Source: Methylobacterium terrae (GTDB lineage: Bacteria > Pseudomonadota > Alphaproteobacteria > Rhizobiales > Beijerinckiaceae). From it: a DNA stretch of 64,000 bases. The translations under genes and the position numbers were made by a program. Below are positions 24,903 through 33,908 of this stretch, piece after piece. Numbering within the stretch: position 1 is the stretch's first letter; every line of letters starts with the position of its first letter. The notes below the pieces were generated by a model. That model did no database searches. It was given only the letters and a program-made list of their open reading frames with translations, and had not been told where the DNA came from. The stretch lies in assembly GCF_003173755.1 (NCBI RefSeq), contig NZ_CP029553.1:4768501-4832500 (forward strand), given 5' to 3'.

Positions 24903-24942
24903 CCCCGTGATCGCCGGCGTCTCGGCGCCGGCGATCACGGGG
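24903..24942. terminator. 17-bp perfect stem between convergent genes
   Basis: Arms 24903-24919 and 24926-24942 pair over 17 bases with a 6-base loop, between the rightward cupin gene and the leftward patatin gene. A second 7-bp hairpin (GCACCGG/CCGGTGC, 24945-24961) follows at once. Position and symmetry suggest a bidirectional terminator without U-tract. Confidence 0.7.
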
Positions 24943-25003
24943 CCGCACCGGTGACCGGTGCGGCTCGATCATCCGGCGCGCCCGTCGCGACGCCTTGCGC
25001 CCG

Positions 25004-26200
25004 CTACCGCAGCGCCAGCGTCGGCTCCGCCGGCTCGCCGTCGCGCGGCAGGGTCGTCTGCCAGACCGCGCCGCCGCTGCCCTTCTGGAAGCCGTCGTCG
25101 TAGAGCTTGCGCATGTAGGCGGTGTCGAAGCCCTGCGCGGCCGGGACCTCGGGGATGCGCCGGTCGATGTAGGTCAGGTTGAAGCCCATGCCGTTGCGGC
25201 GGGCGAAGGCCTGGGTGCTCGCGATCGTCGCCCGGGCGCGGGAGCGCCCGACCGTCGAGAGCGAGCGCACCGCGATCGGCAGGGTGCCGTTCGGCACCAG
25301 GTCGAAGCTCGGCTCGATGCGCCCGTTGATGATGACGTAGATGTTGGGCTTGCCGCGGCTCGCGGCAATGCGCCCGTCCTGGGTCAGGAAGGCCTCGGGC
25401 AGGGTGAAGACCGGGGTCACCACCGAGCCGTCGACGTGCATCTCCTGGAAGGCGTGGTTGCCGGCCTGGGCGTCGATCAGCATCGGCGGGAACACCGCCG
25501 GCACGCTCGCCGAGGCGGTGAGCACGTCGCGGAACAGCGCGACGGCGTTGGGCTGGCCGCTCGCCGCGATGGCGCCCATGTCCCAGATCACCGCGCGCTG
25601 CGAATCGAGGTTGGTGGTCACGACGAGGAGGCGGCGTCCCTTGCGGTGCTCCTCGGCGACCGCCGCCAGCAGGTCCGGCGTGACGTAGCGCCCGACGAGG
25701 TCGCGCAGCCGCGCGTCGCCGAACAGGCCGTCGCCGATCAGCACGTTGAGGGGATTGGGCGAGCGCACCAGGGTCGCGGCCTCGCCGCTGGTGTAGATCT
25801 CGCGCAGGTACCCGTCATAGGCGGGCCCCAGGAAGGCGAAGGGCGCGATCAGCGCGCCGGTCGAGACGCCCGAGACCATGGTGAAGGTCGGCCGCCGGCC
25901 GGTCTGGCTCCAGCCGTTGAGCACGCCGGCGCCGTAGGCCCCGTCGCCGCCGCCGCCCGACAGCGCGAGATAGCTGAACGGCTCGCGCGAGCCCTTCACC
26001 TGGTCGGCCACCGCCGCGAAGCTGCGGGCCGAGCCGTCGGCCCAGAAGCGCACCGCGGGGTCCTGGCCCGGCACGGTGGCGGTGGCGGCTTCCGCCGCCG
26101 TGTAGGGCGTGCGCGGCAGGGACGCGCACGCCGCGGCCTGCGCCCCGATGAGCGCCACCGCGAGACCGCGGATCCAGTTCGATCGATGGGACACGATCAT
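25004..26200 (-). CDS. Patatin-like phospholipase, probable lipoprotein
   Basis: A 398-residue acyl hydrolase. The N-terminus has a basic-hydrophobic signal with Cys25 in AAACAS, a plausible lipobox. The patatin catalytic elements follow: the oxyanion glycine run SGGGGDGAYGAG (81-92), nucleophile Ser113 in GVSTG, and the Asp of the catalytic dyad in HVDGSVV about 150 residues later. It would cleave acyl groups from membrane lipids at the envelope. Neighbours (cupin, tyrC) give no clear context, and it appears monocistronic. Confidence 0.88.
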   Translation of the reverse strand: MIVSHRSNWIRGLAVALIGAQAAACASLPRTPYTAAEAATATVPGQDPAVRFWADGSARSFAAVADQVKGSREPFSYLALSGGGGDGAYGAGVLNGWSQTGRRPTFTMVSGVSTGALIAPFAFLGPAYDGYLREIYTSGEAATLVRSPNPLNVLIGDGLFGDARLRDLVGRYVTPDLLAAVAEEHRKGRRLLVVTTNLDSQRAVIWDMGAIAASGQPNAVALFRDVLTASASVPAVFPPMLIDAQAGNHAFQEMHVDGSVVTPVFTLPEAFLTQDGRIAASRGKPNIYVIINGRIEPSFDLVPNGTLPIAVRSLSTVGRSRARATIASTQAFARRNGMGFNLTYIDRRIPEVPAAQGFDTAYMRKLYDDGFQKGSGGAVWQTTLPRDGEPAEPTLALR

Positions 26201-26308
26201 CGCACCAAGAATTTCGCCACGCCGCCTCGCCGGGGAGTATCCGACGAAGACGACGAAACGGCAACGCTTATGGCAAAGCTTGAGACGCCGAACGGTTCCG
26301 CTCGAGGC

Positions 26309-27241
26309 TCACTCCGCCGCTTTCGGCCCGGCGCTGCGGCGGCCGAAATCCGGCTCGGCGGTCTCCTGGCCCATGGCGACGATGCCGCGGCGGATCGCCC
26401 GGGTGCGGGTGAACAGGGCGTGCAGGGCCTCGCCGTCGTCCCAGCGGATGGCGCGGGCGAGCGCCGCCAGGTCCTCGTTGAAGCGGCCCAGCATCTCCAG
26501 CACCGCCTCCTTGTTGGTGAGGAAGATGTCGCGCCACATCGTCGGGTCCGAGGCGGCGATGCGGGTGAAGTCGCGAAAGCCGCCGGCCGAGAACTTGATC
26601 ACCTCGGACTGGGTCACGGCCTCGAGGTCGGCGGCGGTGCCGACGATGTTGTAGGCGATGAGGTGCGGCACGTGGCTGGTGATCGCCAGCACGAGGTCGT
26701 GGTGGGCCGGCGTCATGGTCTCGACGACCGAGCCGAGGCCCTCCCAGAATCCCCGCACCCGCGCCACCGCGGCCGGGTCGGTGCCCTCCGGCGGGGTCAG
26801 GATGCACCAGCGGCCGTGGAACAGCGTGGCGAAGCCCGCATCCGGCCCCGAATGCTCGGTGCCGGCGACCGGGTGAGCGGGCACGAAGCTCACGCCCGCG
26901 GGCAGGTGCGGCGTCGCCGCCGCCACCACCGCGGCCTTGACCGAGCCGACGTCGGACAGGATCGCGCCGGGCGCCAGCGCGCCCGCGATCTCGGCCGCCA
27001 CCGTCCCGATGGCGCCGACCGGCACGCACAGGATCACGAGGTCGGCGCCCGCGACGCCCGCTGCCAGGTCGGTGGTGGCCTCGTCGGCGATCCCGAGAGC
27101 CCGTACGCGCCCGATCACGCCCTCGTCGCGGTCGACCGCCACGATGGTGTCGGCGAGCCCGGCGGCCTTCGCGCCCCGGGCGAGGGAGGAGCCGATCAGC
27201 CCGAGGCCGACCAGCGCCAGGCGCCGGAACGGCTCAGCCAC
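26309..27241 (-). CDS. tyrC: Prephenate/arogenate dehydrogenase (TyrC/TyrA family)
   Basis: This 310-residue enzyme oxidatively decarboxylates prephenate or arogenate in tyrosine synthesis. Its Rossmann motif GLGLIGSS is near residues 12-19. The family motif [10 protein letters not shown] (about 122-131) contains the catalytic His, and SHVPHL is near 189. The protein starts at GTG 27241, inside the last 8 bases of hisC, so the two are coupled; hisC-tyrC pairing is common in alphaproteobacteria, where HisC also transaminates aromatic precursors. No ACT or chorismate mutase domain is fused. Confidence 0.92.
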   Translation of the reverse strand: MAEPFRRLALVGLGLIGSSLARGAKAAGLADTIVAVDRDEGVIGRVRALGIADEATTDLAAGVAGADLVILCVPVGAIGTVAAEIAGALAPGAILSDVGSVKAAVVAAATPHLPAGVSFVPAHPVAGTEHSGPDAGFATLFHGRWCILTPPEGTDPAAVARVRGFWEGLGSVVETMTPAHHDLVLAITSHVPHLIAYNIVGTAADLEAVTQSEVIKFSAGGFRDFTRIAASDPTMWRDIFLTNKEAVLEMLGRFNEDLAALARAIRWDDGEALHALFTRTRAIRRGIVAMGQETAEPDFGRRSAGPKAAE

Positions 27242-28352
27242 GCGCGGCGCTCGTCACGAACTCGGTCAGCGCGGCCACCACGGCCTCGTTGGCCTCGGCG
27301 GTGCCGATGGTCATGCGCAGCGCGTTCGGCAGACCGTAGGCGCCGACCCGGCGCAGGATCATGCCGCGGGCGGTGAGGTACGCGTCGGCGTCGGCGGCGG
27401 TGTGCCCGGCCGCTTCGGGGAAATGGATCAGCACGAAGTTGCCGACGCTCGGAGTCACGGTGAGGCCCAGCCCCTCGAGCGCCTTCGTGACCTTCGGCAG
27501 CCATTCGTCGTTGTGGGCCACCGCCTTGACGATGTGGGCGTCGTCCGCCATCGCGGCGGCGCCGGCGGTGATCGCCGCAGCCCCCAGGTTGAACGGGCCG
27601 CGGATGCGGTTGACGGCGTCGGCGATCGCCGCGGGCGCCACCATCCAGCCGATGCGGAGCGCGGCGAGCCCGTACACCTTCGAGAAGGTGCGGGTCATCA
27701 CGACGTTCTCGGACTCGGCCACCAGCTCGAGGCCCGCGGCGTAGTCGTTGCGCCGGACGTACTCGGCATAGGCCGCGTCGAGGACCAGCAGCGTCGTCTT
27801 CGGCAGGCCGGCATGGAGGCGGCGCACCTCGTCGAAGGGCAGGTAGGTGCCGGTCGGGTTGTTGGGGTTGGCGAGGTAGACGATGCGGGTCCTGTCCGTC
27901 ACCGCCGCGAGCAGCGCGTCGACGTCGGTGGTGTGGTCGCGCTCCGGCGCCACCACCGGCGTGCCGCCCGCCGCCAGGATGGCGATGCGGTAGACCAGGA
28001 AGCCGTACTGCGAGTACAGGCCCTCGTCGCCCGGGCCCATATAGGCGTAGGTCAGGAGCGAGAGCAGCTCGTCCGAGCCGGCGCCGCAGACGATGCGCTC
28101 GGGGTCGAGGCCGTATTTCTGGGCGATGGCCTGCCGCAGCTTGGTCGCCGAGCCGTCCGGATAGAGCTCGAGATGCGAGGCCGTCTCCTGCATCGCCGCG
28201 ATCGCGGCGGGGCTCGGGCCCATCGGCGTCTCGTTCGAGGACAGCTTGTGCAGCTTCACGCCGGCCGGCGCCGCGCTCTTGCCCGGGACGTAGGCCTCGA
28301 TCTCGAGGACACCGGGACGCGGGACGGGACGAGGGGCGGCAGCGGCGGACAT
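27234..28352 (-). CDS. hisC: Histidinol-phosphate aminotransferase
   Basis: This 372-residue class II PLP aminotransferase converts imidazole acetol-phosphate to histidinol phosphate and, in this gene pairing, probably also acts on prephenate or phenylpyruvate. Motifs seen are the substrate-binding [11 protein letters not shown] near residues 37-47, ANPNNPTGT near 159-167, and the PLP lysine in [15 protein letters not shown]. The length is normal. It is the first gene of the hisC-tyrC unit, with an 8-base overlap. Confidence 0.93.
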   Translation of the reverse strand: MSAAAAPRPVPRPGVLEIEAYVPGKSAAPAGVKLHKLSSNETPMGPSPAAIAAMQETASHLELYPDGSATKLRQAIAQKYGLDPERIVCGAGSDELLSLLTYAYMGPGDEGLYSQYGFLVYRIAILAAGGTPVVAPERDHTTDVDALLAAVTDRTRIVYLANPNNPTGTYLPFDEVRRLHAGLPKTTLLVLDAAYAEYVRRNDYAAGLELVAESENVVMTRTFSKVYGLAALRIGWMVAPAAIADAVNRIRGPFNLGAAAITAGAAAMADDAHIVKAVAHNDEWLPKVTKALEGLGLTVTPSVGNFVLIHFPEAAGHTAADADAYLTARGMILRRVGAYGLPNALRMTIGTAEANEAVVAALTEFVTSAARG

Positions 28353-28599
28353 GGGCGAACCTTGAGGTCGGCGTCGGAAACGACGTCACGCCTCTAGAGC
28401 AAGTCGCGGGCTTTGGGAAACGGCGCCGATCGCGCGGGAGACCTGCATCCCGCACCGGTTCGATTCGCCGCTTGACCGTGGCGGGCGCCCGGTAGCGCCG
28501 GCGGGCGCGGGGCGGTACATCGGGGCCTGAAGGACCGCCCGTCCCGGCGCGGTCGCGACCCGACGGATTCATGCGCCGCCAGCCCCGGAACGTCGCCTC

Positions 28600-29379
28600 A
28601 TGCGCCGCCTGATCGTCGAGGAGCCCGTCACCCGCGCGGCGCCCTGGGCCCTGCGCCTCGCCTGGTTCTCCCTCGCGGTGGTCGGCCTCGCGCTGCTGCT
28701 GGTGCGCGACCCGCGGGCCGAGACCGACGCGGCGCTCACCGTCCTCGGCTCCGGGGTCGGCCTCGCGGTGCTGGCGGTGCTGCTCGCGCTGGCGGCCTTC
28801 GTGCGGATCTGGCGCGAGGGCGCGCGCGGCCTCGGCGTCGCGGTCGGCGGCCTCGTCCTCGCCGCCCTGGTGCTGGCCTACCCGGCCATCATGACCGTGC
28901 GCGGCGTGATGCTGCCGCCGCTCACCGACGTCTCGACCGACATCGAGACCCCGCCGGCCTTCTCGCGCTCCCGCGCCGCCTGGGAGGCGCGGGGCTGGCG
29001 GATGCCGCGCGATACCGCTCCGGCCGCCCGGGCCCTGCAGCGCGAGGCCTACCCGCAGATCGCGCCGCTCACCCTCGATCTCGGGCCCGACGAGGCCTTC
29101 GCCCTGGCGATGAAGGCGGCGCAGAACCGCAAGTGGCAGGTGGTGGAATCCTACAAGCCCGGCGGCCGGGCCGGGAACGGCCGCATCGAGGCGGTGGTGC
29201 GCTCGCGCCTCCTCGGCCTGCCCTACGACGTCACGGTGCGGCTGCACCCCCGGGCCGACGGCACCCGCATCGACGTGCGCTCCGCCACCCGCTTCGGCGA
29301 CCGCGACTTCGGCCAGAACGCCGACCACATCCGGGCCTACCTGGACGAGATCGGCAACCTGGCGCTGGCGGTGAAGTAG
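28600..29379 (+). CDS. DUF1499 family membrane protein
   Basis: This 259-residue protein has three N-terminal transmembrane helices (about 18-38, 46-66 and 77-98), then a DUF1499 domain in the last 130 residues (ALAMKAAQNRKWQVVE, RSATRFGDRDFGQNADHIRAYL). DUF1499 is widespread in alphaproteobacteria and cyanobacteria without an assigned function. The gene is divergent from hisC and convergent with the MBL hydrolase. No partner gene suggests a role. Confidence 0.85.
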   Translation: MRRLIVEEPVTRAAPWALRLAWFSLAVVGLALLLVRDPRAETDAALTVLGSGVGLAVLAVLLALAAFVRIWREGARGLGVAVGGLVLAALVLAYPAIMTVRGVMLPPLTDVSTDIETPPAFSRSRAAWEARGWRMPRDTAPAARALQREAYPQIAPLTLDLGPDEAFALAMKAAQNRKWQVVESYKPGGRAGNGRIEAVVRSRLLGLPYDVTVRLHPRADGTRIDVRSATRFGDRDFGQNADHIRAYLDEIGNLALAVK

Positions 29380-29448
29380 ACGACATCCCTTCCGAGACCG
29401 ATCACGTGTCTGATCGCCTCGGAACTCTCTCGCACCCTCGGCGAGGCT

Positions 29449-30375
29449 TCAGGCCACCCGATACTCCGCATCGAGCGCCGGCGGCCCGTCCGTGACCACC
29501 CGGCCGCGCTCCACCAGGTCCTCCAGGTGGGCGAAGACCGAGAGCGCCGCGGCCGGCCGCAGCATCGGGTCGAGGCCGGAATAGAGTGCCGCGACGAGGC
29601 CCGGGATGGTGCGCTCGCCGGCGGCCAGCCGCTCCACGATGCCGGTCTCGCGGGCGCGGCGATGGCTGAGGAGGCCGCGCACGAAGCGCTGCGGGTCGCG
29701 CACCGGGCCGCCGTGGCCGGGCCAGTACACGGCCTCGGGCCGGCCGCGCAGGCGCTCGAGGGACGCCATGTAGGGACCCATCGCGCCGTCCGGCGGGGCC
29801 ACGATGCTGGTCGACCAGGCCATGACGTGGTCGCCCGAGAACAGGGAATTCTCCTGCGCGAACGCGAAGGCGAGGTGGTTCATGGTGTGGCCCGGCGTGG
29901 CGAGCGCCGTCAGGGTCCAGCCCGGGCCCGCGACGCTCTCGCCGTCGGCCAGCTCCCGGTCCGGCCGGTGGTCGGCGTCGCCCGCGGCGTCGAGCCGTCC
30001 CTGCTCGGGCCCGCGGACCGCGCGGGCGGGCCGGTGCGGGCCGCAGCCGACGATCGGCGCCCCGGTCGCGGCGCTGAGCGGGCGGGCGCCGGGGGAGTGG
30101 TCGCGGTGGGTGTGGGTGACGAGGATCGCCTCGACCGTCTCGCCGTCGAGCGCGGCGAGGAGGGCCGCCCGGTGCTCCGGATGGTCCGGCCCGGGATCGA
30201 TCACCGCGACGCGGCCGTGGCCGACGACGTAGGTGCAGGTGCCGCTCTGGGTGAAGGGCCCCGCATTGGGGCAGACCAGCCGCCGGACCAGCGGCGACAC
30301 CGCCTCGATCCGGCCGCTCGCCGGGGCCTCGCGCTGGAAGGCGGGCGCCGCCTCGGTGGCTTCAGACTCGCTCAA
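29449..30375 (-). CDS. Metallo-beta-lactamase fold hydrolase (LACTB2-like)
   Basis: A 308-residue MBL-fold hydrolase. It has the metal-binding motif THTHRDHSPG near residues 87-96, the bridging-ligand motif ATPGHTMNHL near 158-167, GDHVMAW near 180 and PGHGGPV near 219. A C-terminal winged-helix-like tail is typical of LACTB2/endoribonuclease-like MBL proteins. The only in-frame start at the right position is TTG 30375; no ATG lies near. It is cytosolic, and the substrate (ester, thioester or RNA) is unassigned. Confidence 0.87.
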   Translation of the reverse strand: MSESEATEAAPAFQREAPASGRIEAVSPLVRRLVCPNAGPFTQSGTCTYVVGHGRVAVIDPGPDHPEHRAALLAALDGETVEAILVTHTHRDHSPGARPLSAATGAPIVGCGPHRPARAVRGPEQGRLDAAGDADHRPDRELADGESVAGPGWTLTALATPGHTMNHLAFAFAQENSLFSGDHVMAWSTSIVAPPDGAMGPYMASLERLRGRPEAVYWPGHGGPVRDPQRFVRGLLSHRRARETGIVERLAAGERTIPGLVAALYSGLDPMLRPAAALSVFAHLEDLVERGRVVTDGPPALDAEYRVA

Positions 30376-30467
30376 CCGACCGGCTCCTGACGGGCTTCAC
30401 GACCCGTCCGGGTTACCCGCCGTGCCCCGCCCTGTCGAGACCTCGCGCCTCTCGCGCCTCTCCCGCG

Positions 30468-30581
30468 TCAGCCGGCCATCCAGGCCCAGGCCAGCAGGCC
30501 CGCGAAGAACAGGCCGGAGCTCACGAAGACGGCGACGACTTCGCGGTAGGGCAGCAGACGATTCTCGAGCGCGGGCGACAT
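30468..30581 (-). CDS. Candidate 37-residue single-pass membrane microprotein
   Basis: An ATG frame encodes a short hydrophilic N-terminus (SPALENRLLPYRE) followed by one hydrophobic helix (about residues 14-35, VVAVFVSSGLFFAGLLAWAW) and a stop. The shape matches small inner-membrane peptides. No strong Shine-Dalgarno sequence precedes it and no family is recognised. It lies in a spacer between two leftward genes. Confidence 0.4.
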   Translation of the reverse strand: MSPALENRLLPYREVVAVFVSSGLFFAGLLAWAWMAG

Positions 30582-30740
30582 GGCGGGCGTTCAGCATGGT
30601 GAGGGGGGGACCGGGCGAAGGCCGGGAACGCGATCAGTTTCGTCATGCCGGCCCGCGAATCGCAAGCGCCGCGAGCGCGCGGGACCGTGGAACACGGGCC
30701 CTGTCTCCGGCCCGCAACAGGCTCGTCAGTCCGGGGCGGA

Positions 30741-31796
30741 TCAGCGGAACGGGGAGGGCGCGACGACCCGGACCGGCAGGAAGCCGGCATCGCTGACGAC
30801 CTCGGCGAAGCCCCCGGCGGAGATCCCGGCGGAGATCCCGGTCCTGGCGGCGTAGCGCAGGCGTCCGGCCTCGCGGCTCTGGGCGACCAGCGAGCGGCGG
30901 AACTCGGCCCGGGCCCGCTCCAGGCGGGTCACGTCGAGGGTGCGGTCGAGATCGCGCCGGGCGCCGGAGGACAGCATCGCGGCGCGGCGGAAATCGACGA
31001 AGCGGGCCGCGCCGGTCCCGTCGCGGCCGGCGAAGACCCTGGCGCCGAGGGCCCGGTCGCCGGGCCCGCCCGCCACCGCGTCGCCGGGGCGCAGCGTCGC
31101 GTCGCGCAGGAGGAGCCGGGCGTAGCCGCCCTCGCCGGGGCGGCACCCGCAATGCGACACCTGCCGCGTCCGATAGACGAAGGCGGCCGCGAGGTTGCGG
31201 TAGGGGCGGCCGTCCAGGCTCACCGCCCGGTCGAGCTCCTGGCCCGCCCTCACCGTGTAGAGGGCGGTCTCGGCGCCCGGGCAGGCCGCCGCGCAGGCCT
31301 GCGCGTGTGCCGGCAGGGCGTCGTGCCCCTCGAGATTGGCGAGGGGGAACATGTAGCCGTCGCAGGTGCGCACGCAGACCGTGCGGTCGTGGCTCGCCGC
31401 GAAGGAGACGGGTTCCCGGACCTGTCGGGTCGCAGGATGGGACGGGGCGGGCCTGGGGGGGATGGAGCGCGCGCGGGGCGCCGGGTCGCGCCAGCGCGGC
31501 GCCTCGACCGCGGCCTGCGCCGGACGGCTGGTCCAGCGCACCCGCCGCTCGCGCAAAGCCGCCTCGGGCCGCGGCGCCCGCCCCGGCAGGCCGAGGCTGC
31601 GCGGCACGTCGCCGAGCAGGAAGTCGAGCACGCCGGCATCGTCCGCGGCCTGGACCAGCGTGGTGCCGGCCCCCACGCTCCCGAGGCCGAGCAGCACGCC
31701 GAGGGCGAGCGTGCGCGCGAGGCGGCGCGTGCGGGCAGGCGTGCCGGTGCGGCCGGACGGGAACGCGGACGAGGGGAAGTTCACGGGATGCCTCAC
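30741..31796 (-). CDS. DUF2865 family exported protein
   Basis: This 351-residue protein has a long basic N-terminus before a signal-type hydrophobic stretch (about 28-50, ending VQAAD), a Pro/Arg-rich middle, and the DUF2865 core with VCVRTCDGYMFPL near residues 140-152. Paired cysteines follow (ACAAACPG and HCGCRPG) that probably form disulfides in the periplasm. The start is GTG 31796, with a second GTG 12 bases in. A 12-bp tandem duplication near the 3' end gives a GISAGISAG stretch. Function is unknown; DUF2865 is common in Rhizobiales envelopes. Confidence 0.83.
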   Translation of the reverse strand: MRHPVNFPSSAFPSGRTGTPARTRRLARTLALGVLLGLGSVGAGTTLVQAADDAGVLDFLLGDVPRSLGLPGRAPRPEAALRERRVRWTSRPAQAAVEAPRWRDPAPRARSIPPRPAPSHPATRQVREPVSFAASHDRTVCVRTCDGYMFPLANLEGHDALPAHAQACAAACPGAETALYTVRAGQELDRAVSLDGRPYRNLAAAFVYRTRQVSHCGCRPGEGGYARLLLRDATLRPGDAVAGGPGDRALGARVFAGRDGTGAARFVDFRRAAMLSSGARRDLDRTLDVTRLERARAEFRRSLVAQSREAGRLRYAARTGISAGISAGGFAEVVSDAGFLPVRVVAPSPFR

Positions 31797-31999
31797 CGAA
31801 GGTTAAGGCGAGTTAACGGTTCCCCCCTGGGTCGCGCAACTGCGGAGAAGCGCTGAGATAACAGATTCATGACTCGGCGCCGGGCCGGCAGGATCCCCCG
31901 GCTTCCCGGAGCGCGGGCGCGAAGCCGTTCGGCCGTCTGGCGCGTTGGATGAGGGAGCGGCGGCAGCAGACGGACCGCCCGCGAGCAAGGAGATTCGCG

Positions 32000-32356
32000 A
32001 TGGATTCCGACCGGATCATCGGCGCCGGCAAGGAGCTCGGCGGCAAGGCGCAGCAGCGGCTCGGCGAGTGGACGGGCGATGCCGGCACGCAGGCCCAGGG
32101 CCTCGCCGACCAGGCGGCGGGGGCGGCGCGCAACGTCTACGGGCAGGCCAAGGATGCGGCGAGGGACGCGGTGCGCGGCCTCGCCGATTCCGCGCCCGAC
32201 TACGCCGACCAGGCCCGCGAGACCGGGCGGCACTACTACGAGCGCGGCAACCGCGCGGTCGCCCGCCAGGTCGGCGACCGGCACCTCGCCGCCCTGCTGG
32301 TCGCGGGCGGGATCGGCTACCTGTTCGGCTGGCTGCTCCACGGCCGCCACCATTGA
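32000..32356 (+). CDS. CsbD-like stress protein with C-terminal membrane helix
   Basis: A 118-residue protein whose N-terminal CsbD domain (residues about 4-50, DRIIGAGKELGGKAQQRLGE) belongs to a small, hydrophilic, stress-induced family. An alanine-rich amphipathic region follows. One C-terminal hydrophobic segment (HLAALLVAGGIGYLFGWLLHG) should anchor it in the membrane, an extension also seen in DUF883-type proteins. AAGGAG precedes the ATG. It is convergent with the ecfG-type sigma gene; CsbD genes are often general-stress targets, but no EcfG promoter was found upstream. Confidence 0.82.
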   Translation: MDSDRIIGAGKELGGKAQQRLGEWTGDAGTQAQGLADQAAGAARNVYGQAKDAARDAVRGLADSAPDYADQARETGRHYYERGNRAVARQVGDRHLAALLVAGGIGYLFGWLLHGRHH

Positions 32357-32381
32357 GGCGGGGACCGAGGCCGTAACGGCG

Positions 32382-32409
32382 GACGCCCGCGGATCGCTCC
32401 GCGGGCGTC
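32382..32409. terminator. Convergent stem-loop between CsbD and ecfG genes
   Basis: Perfect 12-bp arms GACGCCCGCGGA and TCCGCGGGCGTC with a TCGC loop lie between the 3' ends of two convergent genes, a likely shared terminator. Confidence 0.7.
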
Positions 32410-32442
32410 GTCGAAAAAACCGGGAAACCGTGCGGAGGATCC

Positions 32443-33165
32443 TCAGACGCCCTCGCCCATCGCCGACTGCATCATGCGGTCGCCGGTCAGGTCGTCGTCG
32501 CCGTAGCCGAGGAGCTCGGCCAGGCGGTTGCGGGCGCGGTTGACGCGGCTCTTGATCGTGCCGATCGCGACGCCGCAGATGCCCGCCACCTCCTCGTAGG
32601 ACAGGCCCTCGGCGCCCACCAGGATCAGCGCCTCGCGCTGGTCCGGCGGCAGCTTGGCGAGGCCGGCGCGCAGGTCCTGCACGTCGAGGCGGTGGCCCTG
32701 GTCGGGGGCGGTGAACAGGCGCGCGGCGTAGGAGCCGTCCTCGTCCTGCACCTCGCGCATCCGCTTGCGCTGCTCGGAGTAGAAGGCGTTGCGCAGGATG
32801 GTGAACAGCCAGGCGTTCAGGTTGGTGCCGGGCTGGAAGCGGTGCTGGTTCTGCCAGGCGCGCAGGATCGTGTCCTGGACGAGGTCGTCGGCCCGGGCGG
32901 CGTTGTTGGTGAGCGAGAGCGCGAAGGCGCGCAGCGAGGATAGGGCGGCCAGCATGCCCTCGCGGAATTCCGGCTCGACGGCCCGCCCCTGCGCGGCGAG
33001 CGCGGCTTCGAGCTTCTCGATCAGCGCGAGGAAGATCTCCGGCGTCGCGGCGGTCTCGAGGGGGGCGTAGGCCGCGCGCAGCTGGCGGCCGAGATGGACC
33101 TGGACGGTCGGGGGCAGGCCGGGCTTGGCCTCGGAGCCGAGAAGGGGGTTGTCGGTGGACGCCAT
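32443..33165 (-). CDS. ecfG: EcfG-type general stress sigma factor with N-terminal NepR-like anti-sigma segment
   Basis: A 240-residue ECF sigma factor. Region 2 spans about 70-140 (LVQDTILRAWQ, NAWLFTILRNAF) and region 4 about 160-215 (LPPDQREALILV, YEEVAGICGVAIGTIKSRV), matching the EcfG group that directs the alphaproteobacterial general stress response. Ordinary EcfG proteins are about 180 residues. Here residues about 17-53 (LPPTVQVHLGRQLRAAY, then TPEIFLALIEKLE) have the spacing and hydrophobic pattern of NepR, the anti-sigma partner normally encoded next to ecfG. No separate nepR or phyR is visible nearby. This looks like a NepR-EcfG fusion that could be self-inhibited. The ATG at 33165 is the first Met of that segment. 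Confidence 0.85.
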   Translation of the reverse strand: MASTDNPLLGSEAKPGLPPTVQVHLGRQLRAAYAPLETAATPEIFLALIEKLEAALAAQGRAVEPEFREGMLAALSSLRAFALSLTNNAARADDLVQDTILRAWQNQHRFQPGTNLNAWLFTILRNAFYSEQRKRMREVQDEDGSYAARLFTAPDQGHRLDVQDLRAGLAKLPPDQREALILVGAEGLSYEEVAGICGVAIGTIKSRVNRARNRLAELLGYGDDDLTGDRMMQSAMGEGV

Positions 33166-33536
33166 GCGACTCTCACGTTCTGAAGCGGGGAGGGCGGGCG
33201 GCGGCCCTGGCGGCGCCGCCTGCGTGGTACTCCGCCGGAGCTTCCTTGGGCGGGAAACTGGGGCGCGCGGCGCGCGTGTCGACACGCGCGCATCGCCGCG
33301 GGTGGTCAGCAGCGCCGCGCCCGGTCCCGCACGGCACCCTCGACCGATCCCTTCACGCGCTGCATCGCGATCCCTCCGTCACTCCACCGGCCGCGCGAAC
33401 GCGGCCGCGCCCGCGGCGCGGGTCGCCGGGGGCAACGGCTTCGTACTGCCGAGGTTCCCGGCAAGGGGCCCGGCAAGGGGCCCGGCAAGCGGCCCGGCAA
33501 GCGGCCCGGCGGGAGTCCGGAGCTGACGCCCGGAGC
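33166..33536. other. Long leader upstream of the ecfG-type gene
   Basis: This 371-base stretch has no convincing gene; I checked the leftward frames for a separate nepR and found only short frames without its motif. It contains the EcfG promoter candidate (33434-33458) and a run of near-repeats of GGCCCGGCAA (about 33466-33512). Confidence 0.5.
33434..33458 (-). promoter_or_regulatory. Candidate EcfG-dependent promoter (GGAAC-N16-CGTT)
   Basis: Read on the minus strand, GGAAC (33458-33454) is followed after 16 bases by CGTT (33437-33434). This matches the -35/-10 pattern and spacing known for EcfG promoters in Methylobacterium. It points toward the sigma gene, about 270 bases upstream of its ATG, implying autoregulation with a long 5' leader. 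Confidence 0.6.
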
Positions 33537-33797
33537 CTACCAGGACCGGGCGCCGGGCTGGCTCCGGTACTCGGCCGCGCGGATGCGGGTCATGATCCGG
33601 TCGAGCTCGCCGAGCAGGGCCGCCTCCGCGGCCTGCGCGGCGGAAGCGGCCGCCGGGTCGGCGAGGTAGAGGCGCTCCTGCTCGGCGCGGGCGAGCCGCT
33701 GCTCCAGCTCCGCGCGCTCGGCGTGAAGGGCGATCAGCTCCCGGCGGCCGGGATCGTCCGCGCGCTCGGCCGCGTCCGGGTCCTCGTCGGTCGTCAT
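33537..33797 (-). CDS. Small coiled-coil hypothetical protein
   Basis: An 86-residue, strongly charged, Ala/Glu/Arg-rich protein with heptad-like spacing (ELIALHAERAELEQRLARAE) that predicts a coiled coil over most of its length. The ATG at 33797 lacks a clear ribosome-binding site; a TTG at 33833 is an alternative. It is upstream of the ecfG-type gene on the same strand and divergent from pstS. No family is recognised, and it could be a shadow of high-GC codon bias. Confidence 0.5.
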   Translation of the reverse strand: MTTDEDPDAAERADDPGRRELIALHAERAELEQRLARAEQERLYLADPAAASAAQAAEAALLGELDRIMTRIRAAEYRSQPGARSW

Positions 33798-33908
33798 GTC
33801 TGGGTTGTGCACGGCCGCGCGTCCTGTGACCAAGATCCTGGGGATGCTCCCCCTCCGTCTCGGTCCCCCAACGCGCGAACGGCCCGGAACGTCGCATCCG
33901 GCCGGCGC

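Noticed and set aside
31803..31816. TTAA-N6-TTAA resembling a CtrA box near the DUF2865 gene
   Set aside because: The spacer is 6, not the 7 bases of the CtrA consensus, and it lies too close to the start codon (7 bases) to be a promoter element.
33306..33500. Possible separate nepR on the minus strand upstream of ecfG
   Set aside because: The frame is Pro/Arg-rich from repeats, lacks the NepR motif, and the motif is found instead within the sigma protein itself.
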